DNA from: Portunus trituberculatus
Lineage: Eukaryota > Arthropoda > Malacostraca > Decapoda > Portunidae
DNA: 64,000 bases
Reading direction: 5' to 3'
NCBI RefSeq assembly: GCF_017591435.1
Contig: NC_059256.1
Coordinates: 13,023,766-13,087,765, forward strand
Shown: in pieces, positions 46,345-56,500 of the stretch
Position numbering within the stretch: position 1 is the stretch's first letter
Layout: each line of letters starts with the position of its first letter
The notes under the pieces: model-generated
Database searches by the model: none
Told to the model about the DNA's origin: nothing
The model's input: the letters and a program-made list of their open reading frames with translations, nothing else
Made by a program: the position numbers and the translations under genes

Positions 46345-46670
46345 GCATGACGAAAGATGGTATGTCTCACCAGCATTGGTGACTGGTGAGACTTCTCCCT
46401 AAGGTAGTTCAAGAGTTTTGTCACGCACCCCGATGGCAAAACTCATAAAGCTGCTTAAAGGAAATAAGTCAAGCATACGCACTACCATAACGAAGGATGG
46501 TTTGAGTCACCAGCACTGGTGACTGGTGAGATTTCTCCCTGAGCCAGTTCAAGAGTTTTGTCATGCACCCTGATGGCAAAACTCATAAAGCTGCTTAAAG
46601 GAGACAAGTCAAGCATAAGCGCTATCGTGACGAAAGATAGTTTGAGTCACCAGCATTGGCGACTCAAATA
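46345..46670. repeat. 144-bp tandem repeat, two and a partial unit
   Basis: Units start at ACGAAAGATGG (46347), ACGAAGGATGG (46491) and ACGAAAGATAG (46629). Each contains TCACCAGCA.TGGTGACTGG and CAAGAGTTTTGTCA.GCACCC. The CACCAG...CTGGTG core is itself palindromic. Confidence 0.8.
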
Positions 46671-47399
46671 GTCAGAGAAAAACATCACCAAGTTGAGAAT
46701 ACTACGGCACTAAGTAGTTAGGTTTGAATGAAATTTCACTCTGAAAAGTAAAGAAAAATTTAAGCCGGACCGTCGCGGGTCTTGCCTCGCGGCTCAAAAG
46801 GAACTTTTTTGCATGATTCTTGACCCCCTATTTGACTGTAGAAATAGGATGCTAATGGTTACAGGAGTATCCTGTACAAATTGGAGCGCTGTAGGACGAA
46901 GGGCCGTAGAATAAATTGGGAAAATAAAAAGCGATAAGTAAAGGTGACACGCAAAAGTGCCGTGTCCGGTATTGCTCCATTTTACCCTGGTATTATTTTG
47001 GGGATTACTCCAAAACTAATCCCTCTAGAGCAAAACCGAAATAGCCAAGTTGTGAAAAAGCTCCTGCTCTACAACATGCATGTATTCCGGCCATTTTCGC
47101 TGAAAAGTATGGGTACCAGCGAATGATGTTCTAGGATCATTCTGATCAGTGAACATCTTTGGAATTGATTTGAAATGAATTTTTCCTCACCAATTATTCG
47201 GAACCTATTGAAGATTTTTATCTGAAACTCAGATATGATGTGTGTATTGCAGTTACAAACAATAAGGAAAAATCTATAAAACCATTTCCTGATTTTTAAA
47301 AATTGAAAAACCGGATTTTTTCACCGGTTTACCTATAATCTAGGTAGCACAAAAATGTGCACCTATAACCTATGGTATGATTTGAATGCCATTTTGGGT
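46671..47399. other. unclassified sequence up to gap
   Basis: Mixed-composition DNA without long frames or recognised motifs. Confidence 0.35.
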
Positions 47400-47899
47400 N
47401 NNNNNNNNNNNNNNNNNNNNNNNNNNNNNNNNNNNNNNNNNNNNNNNNNNNNNNNNNNNNNNNNNNNNNNNNNNNNNNNNNNNNNNNNNNNNNNNNNNNN
47501 NNNNNNNNNNNNNNNNNNNNNNNNNNNNNNNNNNNNNNNNNNNNNNNNNNNNNNNNNNNNNNNNNNNNNNNNNNNNNNNNNNNNNNNNNNNNNNNNNNNN
47601 NNNNNNNNNNNNNNNNNNNNNNNNNNNNNNNNNNNNNNNNNNNNNNNNNNNNNNNNNNNNNNNNNNNNNNNNNNNNNNNNNNNNNNNNNNNNNNNNNNNN
47701 NNNNNNNNNNNNNNNNNNNNNNNNNNNNNNNNNNNNNNNNNNNNNNNNNNNNNNNNNNNNNNNNNNNNNNNNNNNNNNNNNNNNNNNNNNNNNNNNNNNN
47801 NNNNNNNNNNNNNNNNNNNNNNNNNNNNNNNNNNNNNNNNNNNNNNNNNNNNNNNNNNNNNNNNNNNNNNNNNNNNNNNNNNNNNNNNNNNNNNNNNNN
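47400..47899. other. Assembly gap (500 N)
   Basis: Exactly 500 N. It hides the 5' part of the Crypton-like gene. Confidence 0.99.
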
Positions 47900-49808
47900 T
47901 TTTCAGTCAGAATATATAGCTTCTAAAATCAGGGATGCTCTTGATATGACTGAAGATGAACCTGTGACAGTATCACAGTTCTTAAATCTAAGAGACATTA
48001 TGATTACTGTAATGGCAATCACGTCGTTACGACGACTTATGAAATTTGCTGAATTCAGATTATTTGAAGTAGCAGAAAAAGAAGAGAGGTTGGACCGTGA
48101 AACTAAACAATTCCAGTGCTGGGTAATTAGAATATCGAGACATAAGACAGCAGCACAAGGGCCTTCACTGATATTTTTATCAGAAACTGAAAGTAAAGCA
48201 TTTGATGCTTATTTGAAATACTACAGGCCTGCACTGAGCCTGACTGTTATGTTTTCCGAAACAGATACACAGAGAGTGCGCAATCCTGTTGTACAAAAAA
48301 TGAGCTACTCCTCTTTATCAAAAGCAGTGTCTAAGACAGGAACAAAAAAAAACTGAAGTCTTAACATCAATAACCTCCAGAATTCTTAGAAGGAGCCAGA
48401 TAACTGCACTATGGGAGAAAGATATGGACCCTGAATGGAGGTCCAAAATTGCAGAACAGTGTTGCCACTCTCTTCAGACTGCAAGAAGGTATTATGAATT
48501 TACTTCTTAGGTAGCGACAGGCAAAGAAGTGGTAGATACACTGAGAAGAATGAGGAGTGAAGGATTAACTTCTGGGACGTCACAAGATTCCACAGAATTA
48601 AGTGCAGCTGCCCATACTCTTGAGCCATGAGTTTTATTTTGAAACAAAGTTTTCATTATGGTTGACTATATAATTTATAGTATATAATGCATGTAAATTC
48701 ATTACTGTGATTAAAATTTGCAATGTTCCATTTCAGCTCAAGTGCAGTTGAAATATCACAGACTCAGGAAGAAGATCCAGGAGGATCGCAAGAGCCTTCT
48801 GTTATTCAGTGAGTAACATTCATATAAGGCTGGTATTACACACATATATTTATTCACGTTCAAATGATTACGTAAAACAAACCATTTCAGAACGGAGGAT
48901 CCTGATGATCCACCTGTCAACACAGGAGAGGGTGAGAGAGACACCCGAGAGGAAGCACAGGAGGTCACATTACCAAGTGTCTATTCTCACCAACAGTTAG
49001 TATCAGTTCTTTAAGATGCCATGCAATACAGTTAGGTTCAGTGAGTAACATTCATATAAGGCTGGTATTACACGCATATTTATTCACGTTCAAATGATTA
49101 CGGAAAACAAACCATTTGAGAACGGAGGATCCTGATGATCCACCTGTCAACACCTGAGAGGGTGAGAGAGACACCCAAGAGGAAGCACAGGAGGTCACAT
49201 TACTCAGTGTCTCTCCTCACCAACAGTTAGTATCCATTCTTTAAGACGCCATGGAATGCAGTTATGTTTTACCATAACATGAAACTGATTTAAACGTTTC
49301 TTTTCCAGGAGTCATGCCCCCATGGAAGAAAACGTCAGGCCACCCAGCATCCGTTCCAATGAACCGTTAGTAGCAGGTCTTTAAGTTGTTATATAACGCA
49401 TTTATGTTGTAACGTCACATAAAATTAATTGACATGTATCTTCTTCAGGAGTGAAGTCAACGCTTGCTACGGTCCCAAATGACCTAAGCATCGGGACGAC
49501 AGCGAATGTTAAGGAGGAATCACCTGAAATTCAGTGGAAGAAAATTCCCATTGATTCTACCCATTTTCACAATGATGTCAAGACACTCATAGCAAAGCAT
49601 AATAAGAGCAAAGACCTTAAGAAATATATCGTCTTTTGGAGAGAAATCAGGGCGGAGTTGATTAAAATAAATCCCATATATGAGCATTTCACTCATATGC
49701 AAATAAGACACCGATACAAGTATATCAATAGATCAATGAAGGATATGAAGAAATAAAGCATGGATGAGATACAGCATAGGGTCATAGTGTTAAGTTTAAC
49801 CTTACATG
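47900..49808 (+). pseudogene. Crypton-like tyrosine recombinase gene, multi-exon
   Basis: Exons by splice signals: 47907-48625, 48737-48808, 48891-48995, a duplicated exon 49121-49225, 49309-49365 and 49449-49756 (stop). Exon 1 carries the recombinase C-terminal domain: ITSLRRLMKFAEF (first Arg), WVIRISRHKTAAQGPSLIF, and, after an A-run frameshift, LTSITSRILRRSQI and CCHSLQTARRYYEFTS with the likely nucleophilic Tyr. Later exons are acidic (QTQEEDPGGSQEPSVI; DPDDPPVNTGEGERDTREEA). The last exon encodes a conserved basic domain (FHNDVKTLIAKHNKSKDLKK, HMQIRHRYKYINRSMKDMKK) that may bind DNA. Damage: the frameshift near 48345, a TAG at about 48510, a lost donor at 48625 and a lost acceptor (TTTGAG) before 49121. 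The terminus GTTAAGTTTAACCTTACAT meets rDNA at 49808. No terminal inverted repeats, as expected for Cryptons. Confidence 0.6.
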
Positions 49809-50822
49809 AGTAGAGGAGGCACCGTCGCGAGTGGGCGGACATCGGTGGCACGGGAGGGAGAGAAGGTACGCGGTGACACCCAACAGCGCACAACTCGTAA
49901 CCTCTAAGCCCAGTCCAGCGCCCGAACCCAGGCCCGCTTCCCGCACAGGCCCGACTGGCCCGATCCTCAGAGCCAATCCTTATCCCGAAGTTACGGATCT
50001 AATTTGCCGACTTCCCTTACCTACATTAGTCTATCGACCAGAGGCTTCTTACCTTGGAGACCGGCTGCGGATATGGGTACGCACAGGCCCGAAACTGGGG
50101 TGTCTCGCGCAGGCCGCGTGCGTGCGAGTAACACCGCCGCGAAGCGGGAAACAAGCAGCAGCTGACCCTCGCGGTTCGCCCCATGCAGTTACCTGCCTCG
50201 CATGTTTCACGGACCGGCAGTGGTACGCGGGACGCCGCAAGAACCGCGGCGCTCTACGGCAGACCGTGTTACCAACACCCTTTCGCTCTGCGAGTGGCTT
50301 CTAGGGTCACGGCGCCTTAAACAGAAAAGAAAACTCTTCCCCGGACCACCGCCGATGGACGCGAGTTGGTTCCCGTTACCGGGTTCCTGCACCAAGGGAC
50401 ACAGCCCAAGATTGAGCTGGTCCCGAGGTTGGCATCCAGGCCTGGTTACGGAATAAGTACCGTATTCCCTTTCGCCACTAACTCCCAACCAGCAACTGAG
50501 GAAAATCTCGTCCTCTCTCTGTGCTGCCCATTAATGAGAGGTCTTGATGTGCGTGAGGTGCCTACTGCAGTTCAGGAAGCAAGGTAAATGGAGGGAGGAG
50601 GCTATTGACACTGCCGCCGCCTCTCAGCCGCAGCTGAAGAGCACGAACGAAACGGTGGATAACCAACCTCGCAACCGAGCCAAGCCCCATCACATTCACC
50701 ACCTTCACGACGACCGACAGGGCAGCAAAACTCGCTTGGCCGTTGCCTCTAACGTGGGATAAGGCTTTAGCCTTGGGCTTAGGAGCGACTAACCCATGTC
50801 CAACTGATGTTCACATGGAAGG
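49809..50822 (-). rRNA. 28S rRNA fragment, antisense
   Basis: Read on the minus strand, the segment contains near-universal 28S blocks: GTTCACAT.AGTTGGACATGG, GGTTAGTCGCTCC (about 50775-50822), GGGGAAGAGTTTTCTTTTCT (about 50315), CCCATATCCGCAG.CGGTCTC (about 50055) and GGTAAGGGAAGTCGGCAAAT followed by AACTTCGGGATAAGGATTGG (about 49970-50020). These are the middle domains (around D5-D8). Orientation is opposite to the 18S-5.8S-28S unit that follows at 51268, and the piece lacks both ends of 28S. It begins directly at the end of the Crypton-like element. About 290 bp (50482-50770) fit the 28S pattern poorly and may be an expansion segment or insertion. Confidence 0.75.
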
Positions 50823-51267
50823 TGTCAGATTAAGCACCTTCCGTCAATGCCTCATTAGGGTGGTGGTGGAGCCTATTGTGTGTGGCCTTGGCAACCCCAC
50901 CCAGCTGCTGCTGTTATGCAAAGGGAGCCTCGCGACACAGCGTCGGGCGTTTACCTTCCTACTACTATTATTACAAGAGTTTACTACTTATTATGCTGAG
51001 GGTTATAGTGGGCGGCAGAGCAGCATCCATACTGTGAACCGCTGAGACTTCACCCCATGATGCGAGAGAGTAAAACTCGAGAGAGAAAGAAAGAGGCAAG
51101 GTGTCAGAGAGAGAGAGAAATAAAGAGGGCAAGTGTCAATCAAGCATACACGCATTGACGTGTATGGAGGGCAGCAGTAGAGCTGCTCTGGAGTATTGAG
51201 AAGGAGGAGGGTTTGATGTTTGATGTGCGACTCTTCTTGTTACAGTGCCTTCATCATCACATTTTGC
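50823..51267 (+). other. Spacer upstream of 18S (5' ETS/IGS-like)
   Basis: No rRNA-conserved blocks. It contains GA-rich tracts near 51060-51130. It precedes the 18S 5' end directly, where 5' ETS is expected, but joins an inverted 28S piece upstream. Confidence 0.45.
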
Positions 51268-52218
51268 TACCTGGTTGATCCTGCCAGTAGTCATATGCTT
51301 GTCTCAAAGATTAAGCCATGCATGTCTAAGTACAAGCCGAGTTAAGGCGAAACCGCGAATGGCTCATTAAATCAGCTATGATTCATTGGATCTGTACCCA
51401 CACTTACTTGGATAACTGTGGTAATTCTAGAGCTAATACATGCACCACGTCTCTGACCGCAAGGGAAGAGCGCTTATTAGTTCAAAACCGGTCGGGCCTC
51501 GGTCCGTCACCCCAATCTGAATAACTTTGAGCTGAGGGCACGGTCTCCGCACCGGCGCCGCCTCTTTCAAGTGTCTGCCTTATCAGCTTTCGATTGTAGG
51601 TTATACGCCTACAATGGCTATAACAGGTAACAGGGAATCAGGGTTCGATTCCGGAGAGGGAGCCTGAGAAACGGCTACCACATCTAAGGAAGGCAGCAGG
51701 CACGCAATTACCCACTCCCGGCACGGGGAGGTAGTGACGAAAAATAACGATGCGAGACTCATCCGAGGCCTCGCAATCGGAATGAGTACACTTTAAATCC
51801 TTTAACGAGGATCTATTGGAGGGCAAGTCTGGTGCCAGCAGCCGCGGTAATTCCAGCTCCAATAGCGTATATTAAAGTTGTTGCGGTTAAAAAGCTCGTA
51901 GTTGGATTTCAGTTCTGGACTGACGGTTCACCGCCCGGTGCACACTGTCACGCTCCGAACAGTTTTTAACCGCCCGCTGGCTCGCACGGGGTGCTCTTCA
52001 TCGAGTGTCCCGCGTGGCCGGCAGAGTTTACTGAAAAAATTAGAGTGCTCAAAGCAGGCTACATTGACGGCCTGAATGCCTATGCATGGAATAGTGGAAT
52101 AGGACCTCGGTTCTATTTTGTTGGTTTTCTGAACCCGAGGTAATGACTAATAGGAACAGGCGGGGCATTCGTATTGCGACGCTAGAGGTGAAATTCTTGG
52201 ACCGTCGCAAGACGAACT

Positions 52219-52268
<50 letters not shown>

Positions 52269-52412
52269 AGAGGTTCGAAGGCGATCAGATACCGCCCTAG
52301 TTCTAACCATAAACGATGCTGACCAGCGATCCGCCGGCGTTATTCCCATGACCCGGCGGGCAGCTTCCGGGAAACCAAAGTCTTTGGGTTCCGGGGGAAG
52401 TATGGTTGCAAA

Positions 52413-52461
<49 letters not shown>

Positions 52462-52906
52462 GCGGCAATTGACTCAACACGAGGAACCTCACCAGGCCCA
52501 GACACCGGAAGGATTGACAGATTGAGAGCTCTTTCTCGATTCGGTGGGTGGTGGTGCATGGCCGTTCTTAGTTGGTGGAGCGATTTGTCTGGTTAATTCC
52601 GATAACGAACGAGACTCTGGCCTACTAACTAGTCGACGGATCTCCAGCAATTGGTGTCCAGTTCGCAGCTTCTTCTTAGAGGATAAGCGGCAATTCTAGC
52701 CGCACAAGATTGAGCAATAACAGGTCTGTGGTGCCCTTAGATGTTCTGGGCCGCACGCGCGCTACACTGAAGGGATCAACGTGTCCTCCCCCTCCGAGAG
52801 GAGCGGGTAACCCGTTGAAATCCTTTCATGATAGGGATTGGGGTTTGCAATTGTCTCCCATGAACGAGGAATTCCCAGTAAGCGCAAGTCATGAGCTTGC
52901 GTTGAT

Positions 52907-52952
<46 letters not shown>

Positions 52953-53041
52953 AATGATTTAGTGAGGCCTTCGGACTGGCGCTCTTGGATGCCAGGCCCG
53001 CGCGGTATTACTGCCTTCGTGCAAGGATTGTTTGAGCGGTA
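51268..53041 (+). rRNA. 18S rRNA, 3' end abnormal
   Basis: The 5' end is the canonical TACCTGGTTGATCCTGCCAG. Conserved blocks follow in order: CCAGCAGCCGCGGTAATTCC, GTTAAAAAGCTCGTAGTTGG, AGAGGTGAAATTCTTGGACC, AAACTTAAAGGAATTGACGG, and TTGTACACACCGCCCGTCGC at about 52920. Variable regions resemble decapod crustaceans. The 3' terminal helices are absent: nothing matches the universal stretch ending GTAGGTGAACCTGCGGAAGG. After 53041 the sequence is unlike 18S, and only ATCATTA at 53192-53198 recalls the terminus. The universal GCGGCTTAATTTGACTC block is altered (GCGGCAATTGACTC at about 52463). This suggests a degenerate or chimeric copy rather than a functional gene. The 18S rRNA would be the small-subunit core RNA. 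Confidence 0.88.
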
Positions 53042-53342
53042 GACCAACACCTACTATACTACTACTACGTATGCTGAACTTACTACCTTATTACCCTGGG
53101 ATACCATGGCGATGGAGCGCAGAAGTGAGTGACTGCGGCAGCACTGACTGCTAGCTGCTCACATGCTGCGTTCGGTCGTCCCAGTGGGTATCATTAAACC
53201 GTACACTACCCGTGTACTCAATACTACTACTACCCATTTAAAACCCAGATCACTACGTCTTCCCACAAGTCTCCTGAGGCAGAGGCGGTGGAAGTCTGAT
53301 AAAAGTCGGCCTAGTTCCGACGTAATTCCAAACATACTATCA
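53042..53342 (+). other. ITS1-like spacer
   Basis: Lies between 18S and 5.8S. It contains CTACTACTAC-type repeats and no coding signal. The first ~150 bp occupy the place where the end of 18S should be. Confidence 0.6.
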
Positions 53343-53501
53343 CAACTCTTAACGGTGGATCACTCGGCTCGTGGGTCGATGAAGACCGCAGCAAGCTGCG
53401 TGTCGGTATGTGAATCGCAAGAATACCAGATACATCGACAAGTCGAACGCACATTGCGGCGGCGGCACTCTCATGTGCTGCCGTCACTCCTACGAGGTCG
53501 G
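53343..53501 (+). rRNA. 5.8S rRNA
   Basis: AACTCTTAACGGTGGATCAC, TCGATGAAGACCGCAGC and GTCGAACGCACATTGCGGC are the diagnostic 5.8S blocks, in order over about 159 nt. The usually fixed stretch after GTGAATCGCA is altered (AGAATACCAGATACATCGAC), again hinting at a decaying copy or sequence error. 5.8S pairs with 28S in the large subunit. Confidence 0.88.
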
Positions 53502-54140
53502 ATATCATATCACATGCATCGGCATTGTCCAGCCGCGCAAGTTACTACTACTACTCTTTCAAACCACATTCGCGCCGAAAGGGCTTCACACCCTCACGCG
53601 CGTTTGTAGTACAATGAAATGGGGCACCCTTATAAAGCGGGACCAAATCCTAACGGAAGCGGTCCCGTGGGTGAATGCATCATGGCATCTTTCAGAGTGC
53701 TTGCGTTGGTCTGGCTTTGACCGCATTGGGGAGTTTTCGCCTTTGTGGCGTTCCCTTAAGACCTAAGGCATCGATGGCGCAACGCGTGTGCGTGTTGCTG
53801 TCACGTGCCGATGACAGGCATTACTCGGATGAACTAGCTAGCTAGCTCATTACGAGTTTTGCCTGCGGTCTCGGCTCCCAACCTCCTATGATTAAAGCTG
53901 GTTGAGGAGGGCGACCGGGTCGGACTGTTTGTTCTGTACTGCGGCTCGCACCTACTCTATAAAGCTGGAAGGAAGGGATCGAGAACGTTGAGTGGAGCCA
54001 AAACTTTTTTCGAATCTTGTCGCGTCGACTACGGGGTTAGAGTACGCGTATCGCTTCTTTCCCCTGCTGTCGGCCGACGAGAGAGTTGTAAAAGCACTGT
54101 GAAAAGCTTGACTGAGCGGCTTGACGGTGCGGCTCAATGT
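53502..54140 (+). other. ITS2
   Basis: About 640 bp of GC-mixed spacer between 5.8S and 28S, with CTAGCTAGCTAG-type and hairpin-prone stretches. No gene. Confidence 0.7.
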
Positions 54141-55052
54141 CGACCTCGTGTTAGGGTAGAGTACCCGCCAAATTTAAGCATATTAATAAGCGGAGGAAAA
54201 GAAACCAACAGGGATTCCCTTAGTAAGGGCGACTGAACCGGGAAGAGCCCAGCGCATAACCTGGCGTCGTGACCCGGCGCCAGGGTGTTACGTTCGGAGG
54301 GTCCGGCACGCAGTCTCTCACCGCCTAAGTTATGCTTGAAAGCGGCCACTGCCCGTGGAGGTGACAGGCCCGTGTGGCGGCGCCCGCGGTACACGAGATT
54401 GTCGGAAAGGGCCTCTCCGTAGAGTCGGGTTGCTTGATAATGCAGCCCTAAGCAGGTGGTAAACTCCATCTAAGGCTAAATATGACCACGAGACCGATAG
54501 CGAACAAGTACCGTGAGGAAAGTTGAAAAGAACTTTGAAGAGAGTTCAAGAGTACGTGAAACCGTTAAGAGCCAAACGGGTGGGACCTCGAAGGTCGAAC
54601 CGAGGATTCAGCTCGTCGGCCCAGGTCGGCCGGGTGCGGGATTCGCAGATGCGACCCAGGAAATCTGGGCGTGCCCGCACTCGAGCCGGCGCCGGCGGGC
54701 GTATTTCCCCTCGTGATGTGGTCGCCGCGACCCGTTGCTGGGGACGTCGAAGGCCCGGGCGGACTGGTACCCCGACGTTGTGCGCCTCGTTGCGCCTTCG
54801 AAGGAAACCTCCGGTGTCCTGGCTGCCCTGCGACGGTCGTGCAGCAGAGGGCGGCGCAAGCTTTCCTCTCGCGGCGTGCAAAGGTCGGTGACCCACCGAC
54901 CCGTCTTGAAACACGGACCAAGGAGTCTAACATGTGTGCGAGTCATTGGGCGCACTAAACCAAAGGCGCAATGAAAGTGAAAGGCGCGTGTCTCTTCGGA
55001 GGCGCGTGCCGGGGCCGATCCTGACCGGGCGATGCCGCCGCGTTCACGCCAT
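54141..55052 (+). rRNA. 28S rRNA, 5' portion, truncated
   Basis: Begins CGACCTCGTGTTAGG with the invariant AATTTAAGCATATTAATAAG shortly after. Continues through CCGATAGCGAACAAGTACCG, AGAGTTCAAGAGTACGTGAA, D2, and ACACGGACCAAGGAGTCTAA. After CCGCGTTCACGCC (about 55050), in the D3 region, 28S stops and a repeat starting CATGCCAAATTTGGAGG follows. Only about 910 bp of some 4 kb are present. The rest of D3 and all later domains are absent on this side, although an antisense middle piece lies at 49809-50822. Confidence 0.9.
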
Positions 55053-56000
55053 ACCAAAGCTACATGCCAAATTTGGAGGCAAATTTCTCAAAAATAAAAA
55101 AGTTTTTTGTTAAAATTTTGTTTAGCCCACAAGTGCCTGGGAATTTTCTCGCCGCCCTTGAAACTGCGTCCAGGTAAGGAGAAGACGCATTGCCACACTC
55201 CTGTGCCGGTGCCGCAGCCCGGGAGACACCGTGAACGGATCAATGTTCACTCAAATGTCATCAGACCCGGGTGACGGGGAGAAACGTGCGGGAGAAAATC
55301 CCAACACCGTAGCGAGCAAGCTACGGGATCGGCCGGCAAGAGACAGCGTCCTGGCGCCGGGAGCGAAATCTAAACTGGGGCAACAAGCTATGCTGTGATC
55401 GGCGGCACTCCTCTCCCGCGCTCCCAGCCCGGGGAAATCTCAACCACCCCTTTCCCCGTAGCTATTGCGATGACACTCTGACACGATCCGTTCCGTGTCA
55501 GAGGAAGGCTGCATGCCAAATTTGGAGGCAAATTTCTCAAAAATAAAAAAGTTTTTTGTTAAAATTTTGTTTAGCCCACAAGTGCCTGGGAATTTTCTCG
55601 CCGCCCTTGAAACTGCGTCCAGGTAAGGAGAAGACGCATTGCCACACTCCTGTGCCGGTGCCGCAGCCGGGAGACACCGTGAACGGATCAATGTTCACTC
55701 AAATGTCATCAGACCCGGGTGACGGGGAGAAACGTGCGGGAGAAAATCCCAACACCGTAGCGAGCAAGCTACGGGATCGGCCGGCAAGAGACAGCGTCCT
55801 GGCGCCGGGGCGAAATCAAACTGGGGCAACAAAGCGATCGGCGGCAACCGTGAACGGATCAATGTTCACTCAAATGTCATCAGACCCGGGTGACGGGGAG
55901 AAACGTGCGGGAGAAAATCCCAACACCGTAGCGAGCAAGCTACGGGATCGGCCGGCAAGAGACAGCGTCCTGGCGCCGGGGCGAAATCAAACTGGGGCAA
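55053..56000 (+). repeat. 449-bp tandem repeat with 171-bp in-frame subrepeat
   Basis: ATGCCAAATTTGGAGGCAAA starts at 55064 and 55513 (period 449). Within it, CCGTGAACGGATCAATGTTC recurs at 55231, 55679 and 55850. The last two are 171 bp (57 codons) apart, and the frame stays open (NGSMFTQMSSDPGDGEKRAG, ENPNTVASKLRDRPARDSVL) to the gap. It may be rDNA spacer subrepeats or the leader of an rDNA-inserted element; I cannot identify it. Confidence 0.75.
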
Positions 56001-56500
56001 NNNNNNNNNNNNNNNNNNNNNNNNNNNNNNNNNNNNNNNNNNNNNNNNNNNNNNNNNNNNNNNNNNNNNNNNNNNNNNNNNNNNNNNNNNNNNNNNNNNN
56101 NNNNNNNNNNNNNNNNNNNNNNNNNNNNNNNNNNNNNNNNNNNNNNNNNNNNNNNNNNNNNNNNNNNNNNNNNNNNNNNNNNNNNNNNNNNNNNNNNNNN
56201 NNNNNNNNNNNNNNNNNNNNNNNNNNNNNNNNNNNNNNNNNNNNNNNNNNNNNNNNNNNNNNNNNNNNNNNNNNNNNNNNNNNNNNNNNNNNNNNNNNNN
56301 NNNNNNNNNNNNNNNNNNNNNNNNNNNNNNNNNNNNNNNNNNNNNNNNNNNNNNNNNNNNNNNNNNNNNNNNNNNNNNNNNNNNNNNNNNNNNNNNNNNN
56401 NNNNNNNNNNNNNNNNNNNNNNNNNNNNNNNNNNNNNNNNNNNNNNNNNNNNNNNNNNNNNNNNNNNNNNNNNNNNNNNNNNNNNNNNNNNNNNNNNNNN
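56001..56500. other. Assembly gap (500 N)
   Basis: Exactly 500 N between the rDNA-linked repeat and minisatellite. Confidence 0.99.

Noticed and set aside
51268..55052. Functional rDNA unit
   Set aside because: The missing 18S 3' end, altered universal positions and truncated 28S argue against function.
50500..55060. Open frames of 60-150 codons across the rDNA on both strands
   Set aside because: They are shadows in GC-rich structural RNA; the sequence is explained by 18S, 5.8S and 28S.
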